Part shown: positions 34,276 through 42,770 of the stretch, piece by piece
How positions within the stretch are numbered: position 1 is the first letter of the stretch
Layout: each line of letters opens with the position of its first letter
Assembly: GCA_900318355.1 (NCBI GenBank)
Contig: ONKE01000026.1
Span: 1-64,000 of the forward strand
Origin: an uncultured Bacteroidales bacterium
GTDB lineage: Bacteria; Bacteroidota; Bacteroidia; Bacteroidales; UBA932
Reading direction: 5' to 3'
DNA length: 64,000 nt
The notes under the pieces: model-generated
Database searches by the model: none
What the model saw: only the letters and a program-made list of their open reading frames with translations
What the model was told of the DNA's origin: nothing
Made by a program: the position numbers and the translations under genes

Positions 34276-37200
34276 TGGCCGCCACTGTAACGCTCATTGC
34301 CGCAGCCACCTACCTTTCCACCCTTGAGCCTACAGCGTCCTTCTGGGACTGTGGGGAATTCATTGCATCATCCTACAAGCTTGAAGTCGGTCACCCGCCG
34401 GGAAACCCCGTTTTCCAGCTGATAGCCAGGTATTTCACCATGTTCACCGATGCGTCGCACGCGGCCGTGGCGGTGAATGCCATGAGCGGCATCTGCTCGG
34501 CCCTGACCATCTTCTTCCTCTACCTGACCATCGTGTTCTTCGCACGCAGGCTCGTAAAGGCTGGCCCGGACGGAAACTACACTGCAGGCCAGTCCGTCGC
34601 CATTTTCGGAAGCGCCGCCGTGGGAGCCCTCGCCTACTGCTTCTCCGACACTTTCTGGTTCTCGGCGGTCGAAGGCGAGGTCTACGCGATGTCGTCGCTG
34701 TTTACGGCCATGGTGTTCTGGGCGATGACCAAATGGTACGAAGAGGCCGACCAGCCCTATGCCAACCGCTGGATAGTGCTGATATCCTTCCTGATGGGTC
34801 TTTCCATCGGAGTCCACCTCCTCAACCTCCTCACCATTCCGGCCATCGTCTTCATGTTCTACTATCGCAAGCGTGAAGACAAGCCCTTCTCCTTCAAGGA
34901 GCTGTTCCTGATCCTGCTTCTGGCCACGGCCATCCTCGGGATCGTCTACTTCGTGCTGGTGCCTTATATCCCGAAGCTCGCCGCCTACTGCGACCTGCTG
35001 TTCGTCAACACCTTCGGCCTTCCGGTCAACAGCGGCGCGGCATTCTTCCTCGTCGCCATACTTGCAGCATGTTTCTGGGGCCTCACGGTCCTGTACCGCA
35101 AGGGCGAAGTGTTCTGGACCTCGGCGCTCCTGTGCCTGACCACCATCCTGGTCGGATTCTCGCTCTTCAGCATCGTCATCATCAGGTCCAACGTGATGAC
35201 CCCGACCAACGAAAACCAGCCCGACAACGCCTTCTCGCTCGTGCGATACCTCTCCCGCGAGCAATACGGCAGCACGCCGCTCCTGTACGGCCAATACTTC
35301 GCCGCCCCGTATGACGACCTCATCGTCACCAAATACTGGGCCCTCGTCGACGGCAAATACAAGAAGGTCAACGGCCCCGTCGATGCGAAATACGCCGCCC
35401 GCGGCAAGATGCTCTTCCCCCGCATGTGGAGCGGCCAGGACGACAAATACATCCGCTTCTACGAGTCCTACATGGACGGCAAGGGAACTCCCGTCCCCGG
35501 CGCGAAACATAAGAAGCCGACCTTCGGCACCAACCTCAAGTTCTTCTTCGACTATCAGCTGAACTGGATGTACTGGAGGTATTTCATGTGGAATTTCGCC
35601 GGCAGGCAGAACGACATCCACAGCCCCTCCCCCGGCGACCCGTTCTACGGCAACTGGGAAAGCGGCATCGGCCCCGTCGACGCAATCCGCCTCGGCGACC
35701 AGAGCGACGCGCCCGACGCCCTGAAGCACAACAAGGGAAAGAACCACTACTATATGCTGCCTCTGCTGCTGGGCTTGCTCGGTCTCTTCTTCCAGTTCGA
35801 ACGCGACAAGCGCGGCTCATGGGTAACCTTCCTGCTTTTCCTCCTCACGGGCATAGCGATCGTGGTCTACCTCAACCAGCCTCCTTTCCAGGTACGTGAG
35901 CGCGACTACGCCTATGCAGGCTCATTCTACGCGTTCTCCATCTGGATAGGGTTCGCCGTCGTCGCCATCTTCCAGTGGATCAATGATGCGCTCAAGGGCA
36001 AGGGCCAGACCGCCGTTGCGGCCACGGTTTCCGTCCTGTGCCTCGGCGTTCCCGCCCTCATGGCCGCCCAGAACTGGGACGACCACGACCGCTCCAACCG
36101 CCGCACGGCCGTTGAAATGGCCCGTAACTACCTTAATTCCGTAGGCGAGCAGGGCATCCTCATCACCCACGGCGACAACGATACCTTCCCCCTCTGGTAC
36201 GCCCAGGAAGTCGAAGGCATCCGCACCGACGTCCGCATCGCGAACACATCCCTGCTTGGCACCGACTGGTACATCGGCCAGATGAAATATGCCATCAACG
36301 ATTCCAAGCCGCTGCCCCTGAAAGTCTCCCAGAGCCAATATCTCTACGGGACCAACGACTATATCCGCATCTACGACACGCGCGACCAGGTGATTCCCCT
36401 GAGCGACGTGATGAGGATCTTCCGCCATCCCGACGCGAAACTGGTGCTTGAAGACGGCAGCAAGGCCGACTACATCGTCTCCCGCAAGTTCAGCATACCG
36501 GTCAACAAGGAAAACGTCCTGAAATACGGAATCGTTTCCGAAGAATTCGCCGACCTGATCCCCGACGAGATAGTGCTGACGATGCCCAAGGACAAGAATT
36601 ATCTGTCCAAGCCCGAGCTGTTCATGCTCGACCTGCTGGACGGATATCAGTGGGACCGCCCCATCCACATGCTGAGCCAGGGCGGGGAAATCAACATCGG
36701 CCAGAAAGACTACCTGATGTACGAGGGATTCTCGTCGGTTTTCGTCCCCATCCGCAACAAGATCACGTCCAAGAGCCTCGGCCTCGTTGACGTGGACAAG
36801 CTGTGCGACAGGATCGACAATGTCTACACCTGGGACGCCCTTAAGAGGACCGACTACTGCGTCGACTACCAGAATCTCTACACCTTCCTCGGCGTCGTGC
36901 CTCAGAGAGAGATATTCCTCAACGCGGCCAACCTCCTGCTCGACAATGGCGACACCGCCCGCGCCGAAGCCATGCTGGACAAGGCCCAGGCCTGCGTGCC
37001 GGCCGAGAGCTTCCCTCTGGAGAGCATCTGCCTTGGATTCTACCACAACGACATAGTGGTCATAGGAATGGTTGAAGCCTACTACAAGGCCGGCGCCATC
37101 GACAAGGCGCGCGCACTGGCCGACCGTATCGGCGAGCAGCTGCTCACTTCCACCGGCTTCTTCATCGAATACTACGACATCGCCAAAAACGACTTCGAGA

Positions 37201-37319
37201 TGTGCTGCAACTGCTTCTACTATCTTGCCGACACACTCAAGCTCTATGGCGACAAAGACCGCTCCGACGCCCTGATGGACCGCCTGACCGGCCTGATGAA
37301 GATTGACGCCGATTCCTGA
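34239..37319 (+). CDS. DUF2723 polytopic membrane protein (TMEM260-like, predicted protein O-mannosyltransferase)
   Basis: A 1026-residue membrane protein. The N-terminal half has about ten helices and the DUF2723 signature TASFWDCGEFIASSYKLEVGHPPGNP, with the paired acids expected of a GT-C glycosyltransferase. The family includes human TMEM260, reported as a protein O-mannosyltransferase; in Bacteroidetes a role in O-glycosylation of exported proteins is plausible but inferred. Residues 560-860 form a soluble domain and the C-terminus has TPR-like helices (DTARAEAMLDKAQ, AIDKARALADRIG). ATG 34239 overlaps the upstream gene by 37 bases. Confidence 0.88.
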   Translation: MDKKKFTFWNRIVAATVTLIAAATYLSTLEPTASFWDCGEFIASSYKLEVGHPPGNPVFQLIARYFTMFTDASHAAVAVNAMSGICSALTIFFLYLTIVFFARRLVKAGPDGNYTAGQSVAIFGSAAVGALAYCFSDTFWFSAVEGEVYAMSSLFTAMVFWAMTKWYEEADQPYANRWIVLISFLMGLSIGVHLLNLLTIPAIVFMFYYRKREDKPFSFKELFLILLLATAILGIVYFVLVPYIPKLAAYCDLLFVNTFGLPVNSGAAFFLVAILAACFWGLTVLYRKGEVFWTSALLCLTTILVGFSLFSIVIIRSNVMTPTNENQPDNAFSLVRYLSREQYGSTPLLYGQYFAAPYDDLIVTKYWALVDGKYKKVNGPVDAKYAARGKMLFPRMWSGQDDKYIRFYESYMDGKGTPVPGAKHKKPTFGTNLKFFFDYQLNWMYWRYFMWNFAGRQNDIHSPSPGDPFYGNWESGIGPVDAIRLGDQSDAPDALKHNKGKNHYYMLPLLLGLLGLFFQFERDKRGSWVTFLLFLLTGIAIVVYLNQPPFQVRERDYAYAGSFYAFSIWIGFAVVAIFQWINDALKGKGQTAVAATVSVLCLGVPALMAAQNWDDHDRSNRRTAVEMARNYLNSVGEQGILITHGDNDTFPLWYAQEVEGIRTDVRIANTSLLGTDWYIGQMKYAINDSKPLPLKVSQSQYLYGTNDYIRIYDTRDQVIPLSDVMRIFRHPDAKLVLEDGSKADYIVSRKFSIPVNKENVLKYGIVSEEFADLIPDEIVLTMPKDKNYLSKPELFMLDLLDGYQWDRPIHMLSQGGEINIGQKDYLMYEGFSSVFVPIRNKITSKSLGLVDVDKLCDRIDNVYTWDALKRTDYCVDYQNLYTFLGVVPQREIFLNAANLLLDNGDTARAEAMLDKAQACVPAESFPLESICLGFYHNDIVVIGMVEAYYKAGAIDKARALADRIGEQLLTSTGFFIEYYDIAKNDFEMCCNCFYYLADTLKLYGDKDRSDALMDRLTGLMKIDADS

Positions 37320-37339
37320 CCCACGGGTATCAAGACATC

Positions 37340-37374
37340 AAAAAACCGGTCTCGCTTTCGCGGACCGGTTTTTT
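37340..37374. terminator. Bidirectional terminator between DUF2723 and tsf
   Basis: AAAAAACCGGTC (37340-37351) and GACCGGTTTTTT (37363-37374) form a perfect 12-bp stem with T runs on both strands, so it can end both the rightward DUF2723 mRNA and the leftward rplM-rpsI-rpsB-tsf mRNA. Confidence 0.92.
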
Positions 37375-37394
37375 ATTGCGATTCTCTTGGAGAA

Positions 37395-38231
37395 TTAGTC
37401 GCTGAGGGAGAAGCGCTTGAAAGCAAGGACCTTGGCCTCTTTGTCAACAGACTTGATGTACTGGGCCACGGAGACTTTCTCGTCACCCTGGACGAAATCC
37501 TGGGCCTCGAGAGTGGACTCCTTGAAGAACTTTCCGAGCTTGCCCTTTGCAATGTTCTCGAGCATTGCGGCGGGTTTGCCGGCCATCTTCGGGTCTTCTT
37601 CCATCTGCTTGCGGTAGATTTCGAGCTCTTTCTCGATAACCTCTTTCGGGCAGTCAGCCTCGGAGACGGAGACCGGGTTCATGGCGGTCACCTGCTGGGC
37701 GATGCTCTTTGCGAGGGTCTCGGGAACGGCTTTGTTGAAAGCGACGATGGAACCGAGCTTGTTGTTGAAGTGGACGTACTGGCCGATGCAGGGAGCCTCG
37801 AGGGTTGCATAGTAAGCCAGGACATGCTTCTCACCGGTCTTGCCGGTCTGAGCGGAGATTTCCTCCTCGACGGTGTGGCCGTTGGAGCACTTGGCAGCCT
37901 TCAGGCCTTCGACATCGGCGGGGAAAGCGGCGATGGCAGCGTCGGCAATCTCGGCGGCCAGGGCCTTGAACTCGGGAGTAGCGGAGACGAAGTCGGTCTC
38001 GCAGCCAAGGCAGACGATGATGGCCTTGCCTTCGGCCTGACGGACGACAACGGCGCCTTCGGAGGTCTCGCGGTCGGCGCGCTTGGCGGCGACGAGCTTG
38101 CCCTTCTCACGAATAATGTCGACAGCTTTGGTGAAATCACCTTCCGCCTCGATGAGGGCCTTTTTGCAGTCCATCATACCGGCAGATGTCATCTGACGCA
38201 GTTTCATTACGTCTTTTGCAGAAATTTCCAT
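37395..38231 (-). CDS. tsf: Translation elongation factor Ts
   Basis: A 278-residue guanine-nucleotide exchange factor for EF-Tu. The N-terminal UBA-like domain with VMKLRQMTSAGMMDCKKALIEAEGDFTKAVDIIREKG and the following core (TDFVSATPEFKALA) are typical. Last gene of the ribosomal series, 24 bases after rpsB, ended by the bidirectional terminator. Confidence 0.97.
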   Translation of the reverse strand: MEISAKDVMKLRQMTSAGMMDCKKALIEAEGDFTKAVDIIREKGKLVAAKRADRETSEGAVVVRQAEGKAIIVCLGCETDFVSATPEFKALAAEIADAAIAAFPADVEGLKAAKCSNGHTVEEEISAQTGKTGEKHVLAYYATLEAPCIGQYVHFNNKLGSIVAFNKAVPETLAKSIAQQVTAMNPVSVSEADCPKEVIEKELEIYRKQMEEDPKMAGKPAAMLENIAKGKLGKFFKESTLEAQDFVQGDEKVSVAQYIKSVDKEAKVLAFKRFSLSD

Positions 38232-38255
38232 AATCTACAGTTTTGTTAAGCGCAA

Positions 38256-39080
38256 TTACTCAGCATTTTCCTCCTGTGCGGCGGCCTCAGCCTCCACGTT
38301 GACGGGCTTGGCACCCTTGCGGGCACGCAGCTTCTTGGCAGGAGCTTTCTCTTCGGCGGCGGGCTGCTCGGCAGCCTCTTTCTCCTTCTCGAGTTTCCTT
38401 TCGTCGAGTCCTTCCTGGATGGCGGTGCAAAGAACATTCATGATGACCTCGATGCTCTTTGCGGCGTCGTCATTGGCCGGGATCACGTAATCAATAGGGG
38501 TGGGATCGCAACAAGTATCAACCATGGCGATCACCGGGATGTTGAGGCGGTTGGCCTCCTTGACGGCGTTGGCTTCCTTCTGGACGTCTACGACGAAAAC
38601 AGCGGAAGGCAGACGGCTCATGTCCTTGATGGAACCGAGGTTCTTCTCGAGTTTGCCGCGCTGACGGTCGACCTGCAGACGCTCACGCTTTGCGAGCTTG
38701 TCGAAGGTACCGTCTTCCTTCATCTTGTCGATGGTATTCATTTTCTTGACGGCCTTGCGGATGGTCGGGAAATTGGTGAGCATTCCACCCGGCCAGCGCT
38801 CCGTCACGAAAGGCATGTTGACAGCGGCGGCCTTCTCGGCCACGATGTCCTTAGCCTGCTTCTTGGTGGCCACAAAGAGGATCTTACGGCCGCTGCGGGC
38901 CAGCTCCTTCATTGCCTCTGCGGCCTCGTCTATCTTGACGACGCTCTTGTGCAGGTCGATGATGTGGATTCCGTTCTTCTGGTCGAAGATGTACGGAGCC
39001 ATCTTAGGGTTCCACTTACGGGCAAGATGTCCGAAGTGGGCGCCTGCATCAAGCAATTCTTGGAAATTTGTTCTTGACAT
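38256..39080 (-). CDS. rpsB: 30S ribosomal protein S2
   Basis: A 274-residue S2 protein (uS2). Core motifs include LLDAGAHFGHLARKWNPKMAPYIF at the start, ERWPGGMLTNFPTIRKAV and NIPVIAMVDTCCDPTPIDYVIPANDDA. The C-terminal ~40 residues form a low-complexity A/E/K-rich tail, common in Bacteroidetes. It is preceded by a 208-base structured non-coding stretch that separates it from rpsI and may control it. Confidence 0.97.
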   Translation of the reverse strand: MSRTNFQELLDAGAHFGHLARKWNPKMAPYIFDQKNGIHIIDLHKSVVKIDEAAEAMKELARSGRKILFVATKKQAKDIVAEKAAAVNMPFVTERWPGGMLTNFPTIRKAVKKMNTIDKMKEDGTFDKLAKRERLQVDRQRGKLEKNLGSIKDMSRLPSAVFVVDVQKEANAVKEANRLNIPVIAMVDTCCDPTPIDYVIPANDDAAKSIEVIMNVLCTAIQEGLDERKLEKEKEAAEQPAAEEKAPAKKLRARKGAKPVNVEAEAAAQEENAE

Positions 39081-39288
39081 TGTAAAATGTTGCTTTTTGT
39101 TCTTTTTGGTTCTTTCCTGCCGGCGTTTCCGGCAAGGCTCTTTTCATCAATCCGGAGTAGCGTCCTATGCGGCCGGTCTCCGAGATTTTCCGCAGCGGCG
39201 GCAACCCTGGGGCAGCTCCGGAAGATTCCCATCTTCCAAGGTCCTTCGGATTTGAAACCGCGGCTGTACTGTCAGCAAGACCGGTATA
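39081..39288 (-). ncRNA. Structured RNA leader candidate upstream of rpsB
   Basis: This gap between rpsI and rpsB is non-coding and rich in inverted repeats: GCCGG/CCGGC (39119-39123 with 39129-39133), TCCGGAG/CTCCGGA (39151-39157 with 39216-39222) and GGAAGAT/ATCTTCC (39220-39226 with 39231-39237, 4-nt loop). The second and third helices share 39220-39222 and cannot form together, as in a regulatory switch. An autogenous S2 leader is the natural hypothesis; I cannot tell whether it is in Rfam. I see no clear TAnnTTTG box inside. Confidence 0.5.
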
Positions 39289-39681
39289 TTAACGCTTGCT
39301 GAACTGGAAGCGACGACGTGCGCCAGGCTGACCGGGCTTCTTCCTCTCGACCTCACGGGCGTCACGGGTGAGGAAGCCGGCGGTCTTGAGCGTAGACCTG
39401 TAAGCCTCTTTGTCGACCTCGCACAGGGCGCGGGCGATACCGAGACGAAGGGCCTCCGCCTGACCTTTGACTCCACCTCCGTCGAGGTTGGCCTTAACGT
39501 CAAACTGACCTGCAGTACCGGTGACTTCGAAGGGCTGGTTTACGATGTACTGGTGGGTCTCGTCGGGGAAATATTCCACGAGGGGACGGCCGTTGATCGT
39601 AATCTCGCCGTTACCGGCCTTTACATAAACACGAGCGACAGCTGCCTTACGTCTTCCAAGGGCGTTTACTGTTTTTTCCAT
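39289..39681 (-). CDS. rpsI: 30S ribosomal protein S9
   Basis: A 130-residue S9 protein (uS9). Conserved segments are [26 protein letters not shown] at the start and the C-terminal [18 protein letters not shown] that reaches the P-site tRNA. It lies 8 bases after rplM, its usual partner. Confidence 0.97.
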   Translation of the reverse strand: MEKTVNALGRRKAAVARVYVKAGNGEITINGRPLVEYFPDETHQYIVNQPFEVTGTAGQFDVKANLDGGGVKGQAEALRLGIARALCEVDKEAYRSTLKTAGFLTRDAREVERKKPGQPGARRRFQFSKR

Positions 39682-39689
39682 TGCTCTGT

Positions 39690-40142
39690 TTAGATTTCGT
39701 TCAACTTGATTTCTTTGGGTTGCTGTGCCTGGTGGGGATGCTCGGGACCTGCATAGATGAACAGGTTGTGGAGGATCTTCTCACCAAGACGGGTCTTCGG
39801 GAGCATGCCTTTGACGCTCCGGCGAATGAGCTCGGTCGGCCTCTTGGCCAGGATCTCAGCGGGGGTGGTGAAACGCTGTCCGCCCGGATAACCGGTGTAG
39901 CGTACATAAACCCTGTCGGTCATTTTCTTTCCGCCGAGGGCCACTTTCTCAGCATTGACGACGATGACGTTGTCACCGCAGTCGACGTGAGGGGTGTAGC
40001 CCGGCTTGGTCTTGCCACGAAGGACAAGGGCCACGCGGGAAGCAAGACGGCCGAGTGCCAGATCAGTAGCATCGATGACGACCCACTCCTTCTTCACAGT
40101 CGCGGCGTTGAGCGAGACTGTTTTGTAGCTTTGTGTGTCCAC
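39690..40142 (-). CDS. rplM: 50S ribosomal protein L13 (GTG start)
   Basis: A 150-residue L13 protein (uL13): [47 protein letters not shown] is the classical N-terminal half. The N-terminus [13 protein letters not shown] matches Bacteroidales L13, which fixes the start at a GTG (40142). It is the first gene of rplM-rpsI-rpsB-tsf. Upstream lie a 5'-terminal hairpin and a consensus promoter, suggesting leader-mediated control. Confidence 0.96.
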   Translation of the reverse strand: MDTQSYKTVSLNAATVKKEWVVIDATDLALGRLASRVALVLRGKTKPGYTPHVDCGDNVIVVNAEKVALGGKKMTDRVYVRYTGYPGGQRFTTPAEILAKRPTELIRRSVKGMLPKTRLGEKILHNLFIYAGPEHPHQAQQPKEIKLNEI

Positions 40143-40176
40143 TGTCTTGATCTTTAATGGTTTAACTATAAAATTT

Positions 40177-40203
40177 GCGATCCCTACACTTCATAGGGAC
40201 CGC
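40177..40203 (-). ncRNA. 5'-terminal hairpin of the rplM leader
   Basis: GCGATCCCTA (40177-40186) and TAGGGACCGC (40194-40203) form a stem with a 7-nt loop at the very 5' end of the predicted rplM transcript. L13 leaders are known from Bacteroidia as a class; whether this hairpin belongs to that class I cannot verify. A role in mRNA stability or L13 autoregulation is inferred. Confidence 0.5.
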
Positions 40204-40233
40204 AAATGTACGAATTTTTTCCCACTCTGCAAA
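40203..40233 (-). promoter_or_regulatory. Consensus promoter of the rplM operon
   Basis: Minus-strand TTTG (40233-40230), 19 bases, then TACATTTG (40210-40203): both boxes and the spacing match the Bacteroides consensus perfectly. The -7 box overlaps the outer edge of the leader hairpin. Confidence 0.8.
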
Positions 40234-40234
40234 G

Positions 40235-40288
40235 CATATCGCCGGAAAACCGCCTCTGCAAGGGCGGAAACGAGGGCGATGACAGGAG
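40235..40288 (-). pseudogene. Relic of an apbE 3' end
   Basis: Bases 40235-40253 (CATATCGCCGGAAAACCGC) are identical to 41676-41694 at the 3' end of apbE, and about 35 of the 42 bases from 40235 match the corresponding stretch there. Read on the minus strand the relic encodes VSALAEAVFRRYAL against LASAFPDAVFRRYDL in ApbE. It lies directly after the FISUMP gene, so that gene is flanked by imperfect direct repeats. The stop codon is lost in the relic. Confidence 0.6.
40246..40267 (-). terminator. Weak terminator candidate of the FISUMP gene
   Basis: CCGCC/GGCGG stem (40250-40254 with 40263-40267) followed on the minus strand by TTTT (40249-40246). The stem is short and the T run brief; it is embedded in the apbE relic. 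Confidence 0.3.
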
Positions 40289-40291
40289 GCG

Positions 40292-41599
40292 CTAGAACCT
40301 TTCGCCCGGACGGATGGAAGTCACGGGACGGATGGACATTCCGTAGAATCGCTCCTTGTTTCCCTGCGCCTTGGAATAGACGGTGCCGGTCGAGAAAAGG
40401 GAAAAATAGAAATAATAGGCCATCTGGGCATCCGTGGAAACCCAGTCGCCCGACCAATAATAGCCATGGCAGTTCTCCGGCGAGGTCGACTCGCGGTAGA
40501 GATTTTCGCCGTAGCGGGCATCCGCTCCCGGCAGGAAAATGCTGTTGCCGTTTATCTTGGACGTGAATTCCATTCCCCAGTTGCCGTCCATCTGCTTTTT
40601 CTTCCAGCTGCAGTTGGCCGCAAGGGCTTCCCACTCCGCCTTGGAGGGTATCCTCCACTGGGCTCCCCAAGAGCAGAAGGCGATGTCGCAGCGGGTCCCG
40701 CTGATGCTGCCTCCCGTCTTTCCTACGACCTGCTCCGGATGACGGGCGGGATAGAAGGATGCATTGGGCTCTGTGTGGTATCCGCTGGCATCTCCCCAGC
40801 CGTACAGTCCGCCGAAGTGGCCGGGCGTGTTGGCACCCACATTCCGCGTCGCCCACAGAAGCGGCTTTCCGTCTACGGTGAAACCGAGGTCCACCATTAC
40901 CGGGATATCGGCATTGTCGACCGCGACTTCCCGTGTCGGAGGCTCCTGATTGGCGCCACCGAGGTCGCCCTGAGGAACATATTCGCCCTCTTCTTCCTCC
41001 CAGTAGTCCGTGTCGGCAACAAAAACATTGCCCTGGTCGTCGGTGACTACGGTCTTGCCGTTGGTACAGGAAAGGCTGACGGCGTTGCAGGCTTCCTTGG
41101 CGTCACCGCCCTCTACGGCGGGCATCTGGGGATTGATGTTCCAGGCGGAGAGATTCATCGTGGAACCGTCTTCAAGCGTAATCGTATAGTTGCACTCCAT
41201 CTCATAGCAGACGTCATATTCGCTGTTTTCCGGCACATCATTGGGGTTGCAGATGACGCTGACGCCGGCGGTGCTACCCTCCACGTCCGTTGCCTTCGAT
41301 CCTACCGGGACCTCTATACCCTTCCGTTCCCATCTTCCGCCGGTGACTTTTTCAGGGGCGGACGGCTTCCCGTCGGCTCCGACGTAAACGATGGAGATAT
41401 CCGCCAGATTCATAAGGGCGTCATTACATGTGAAAGTGTACGACTTGGTGACGGAAACGATGGCGCTCTTGCTTCCGGAATTGCCGCCCTGGCCGTTCTG
41501 CGTGCCGGAATTGTTCCCAGGATTGACCTTTTTGCAAGCAGCCAGCAGCATGGCGCAGATCCCCAAAAGGGAAACAGTTTGTTTAATAGAGTAACGCAT
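40292..41599 (-). CDS. FISUMP-domain lipoprotein
   Basis: A 435-residue predicted lipoprotein (lipobox LLAAC, Cys22) with a G/N/S-rich linker, then an Ig-like N-terminal part, and a C-terminal FISUMP (Fibrobacter succinogenes major paralogous) domain from about residue 245: LLWATRNVGAN, GGLYGWGDASGY, WGAQWRIPSKAEWEAL, GYYWSG and FYGMSIRPV. Such domains resemble C-type lectin/sulfatase-modifying-factor-like surface folds; function is unknown. It has its own promoter and is flanked by apbE and an apbE relic, a sign of insertion. Confidence 0.85.
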   Translation of the reverse strand: MRYSIKQTVSLLGICAMLLAACKKVNPGNNSGTQNGQGGNSGSKSAIVSVTKSYTFTCNDALMNLADISIVYVGADGKPSAPEKVTGGRWERKGIEVPVGSKATDVEGSTAGVSVICNPNDVPENSEYDVCYEMECNYTITLEDGSTMNLSAWNINPQMPAVEGGDAKEACNAVSLSCTNGKTVVTDDQGNVFVADTDYWEEEEGEYVPQGDLGGANQEPPTREVAVDNADIPVMVDLGFTVDGKPLLWATRNVGANTPGHFGGLYGWGDASGYHTEPNASFYPARHPEQVVGKTGGSISGTRCDIAFCSWGAQWRIPSKAEWEALAANCSWKKKQMDGNWGMEFTSKINGNSIFLPGADARYGENLYRESTSPENCHGYYWSGDWVSTDAQMAYYFYFSLFSTGTVYSKAQGNKERFYGMSIRPVTSIRPGERF

Positions 41600-41622
41600 A
41601 GGTTAAGACGTTTATTCCTATG

Positions 41623-41654
41623 CAATTATAAGAATAAATATGGAGTTTGACAAA
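41623..41654 (-). promoter_or_regulatory. Promoter of the FISUMP gene
   Basis: Minus-strand TTTG (41654-41651), 20 bases, then TATAATTG (41630-41623), one mismatch from TAnnTTTG; 23 bases before the ATG. Confidence 0.55.
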
Positions 41655-41667
41655 CAATTCTCCTTAA

Positions 41668-42528
41668 TTAAAGATCATATCGCCGGAAAACCGCGTCGGG
41701 GAAGGCGGAGGCGAGGGATTTCTCGTCGGAGGGGGTGGCGAGCATCAGGGCGGTCGAGAGGACTTCTGCATCGAGGGGGTCGGGGCAGCGGACGCTGACC
41801 ATGCGGCGGCCCGAGACGCGCTCGCCGGTCGCGGGATTGACGATGTGGCCGTCATAGCCGGGAGTGTTGCCGGAGGTGGACAGGGATGTGTCGACGAGGT
41901 CCCACTCGTCCACGGCGCCAGGGCCATACGGATTGGTCACGCCCACTTTCCAGCAGTCGCCGTAAGGATGACGGCCTGTAGCCAGGATGGAGCTGCCGCC
42001 GAAGTCGGTGAAGGCGCAGCCGATGCCGGCCTCGGAAAGTCGGGCGCGCAGAAGCCGAAGGGCATAGCCCTTGGCAAAACCTCCGAAATCGAGCCTGGCA
42101 CCATGCAGGGAAACCTTGCCGTCTTCGGTTATCTCCCACGGCCGTCCGAGGGCGATGTCGAAAAGGCCGCCGGTAAGCGTCCGGTACGACCGGGCAAGAC
42201 GCAGAAGGTCCGAAAGCCTTTCGCTGACCTGCACATTTTCCCGGTCAGGGTCGGCATTCAGGCGCGCCACCTCGCCGTAGCCGTTGAAGCGGTTCAGCAT
42301 GGCATCAAGCTCCATCAGCTCTGCGTAGAAAGCATCCCACACGGGACGGACAATGGCATCAGGAGTGCCTACAGCAAGGAATTCGAGCCGTGTCCCCATG
42401 ACCCGGGGAAGAGAAAACTGGAATATGTCTGGCTTGGAATGAGCGCGGGCCGGCTCCTCCGCGGCGGATAGGGAAACAGCCGCAGTCGCCGCAATGGCGT
42501 CTTTGAGGAACTGGCGGCGGGAAGCCAT
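41668..42528 (-). CDS. apbE: FAD:protein FMN transferase, Tat-exported
   Basis: A 286-residue ApbE-family enzyme, which attaches FMN covalently to Ser/Thr of exported proteins such as Rnf or NQR subunits. The N-terminus SRRQFLKDAIAATAAVSLSAAE is a twin-arginine signal. The core has MGTRLEFLAVG, LDAMLNRFN, RLNAD, GGLFDIALGRPW, LDFGGFAKGYAL and SGNTPGYDGHIVNPATGE with the metal-binding residues. ATG 42528 shares one base with the stop of the small membrane protein gene. No target protein is encoded nearby, so what it flavinylates is open. Last gene of a series reading from tolC. Confidence 0.9.
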   Translation of the reverse strand: MASRRQFLKDAIAATAAVSLSAAEEPARAHSKPDIFQFSLPRVMGTRLEFLAVGTPDAIVRPVWDAFYAELMELDAMLNRFNGYGEVARLNADPDRENVQVSERLSDLLRLARSYRTLTGGLFDIALGRPWEITEDGKVSLHGARLDFGGFAKGYALRLLRARLSEAGIGCAFTDFGGSSILATGRHPYGDCWKVGVTNPYGPGAVDEWDLVDTSLSTSGNTPGYDGHIVNPATGERVSGRRMVSVRCPDPLDAEVLSTALMLATPSDEKSLASAFPDAVFRRYDL

Positions 42529-42770
42529 CAGCGGCGGATTTTCCGGACCAGTGCGAGCAGCCCGGCCAGAAGCAGCCGGACGAGAGCCAGCAGAACGTAA
42601 AGGACTACGGTCAGGACCAGCACGTAGCCTATCTGGGAATAGAGTTCCGACGCCGGACGGCCGTAATGGACGATGGCATATACATTGACAAGACACCCTG
42701 CCACGAAGCATCCCAGCAGAATCCATAGTTCGCGGCGGACCTGCCGCCCCGTAATGACCAAATCTTTCAT
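42528..42770 (-). CDS. Small two-helix membrane protein
   Basis: An 80-residue protein with two hydrophobic segments (LWILLGCFVAGCLVNVYAIV and YVLVLTVVLYVLLALVRLLLAGLLALV) and a basic C-terminus (VRKIRR). Family unknown to me. It is coupled at both ends by one-base overlaps (TGATG) with the Gfo/Idh gene and apbE, so a role in the same membrane function as these is likely. Confidence 0.75.
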   Translation of the reverse strand: MKDLVITGRQVRRELWILLGCFVAGCLVNVYAIVHYGRPASELYSQIGYVLVLTVVLYVLLALVRLLLAGLLALVRKIRR

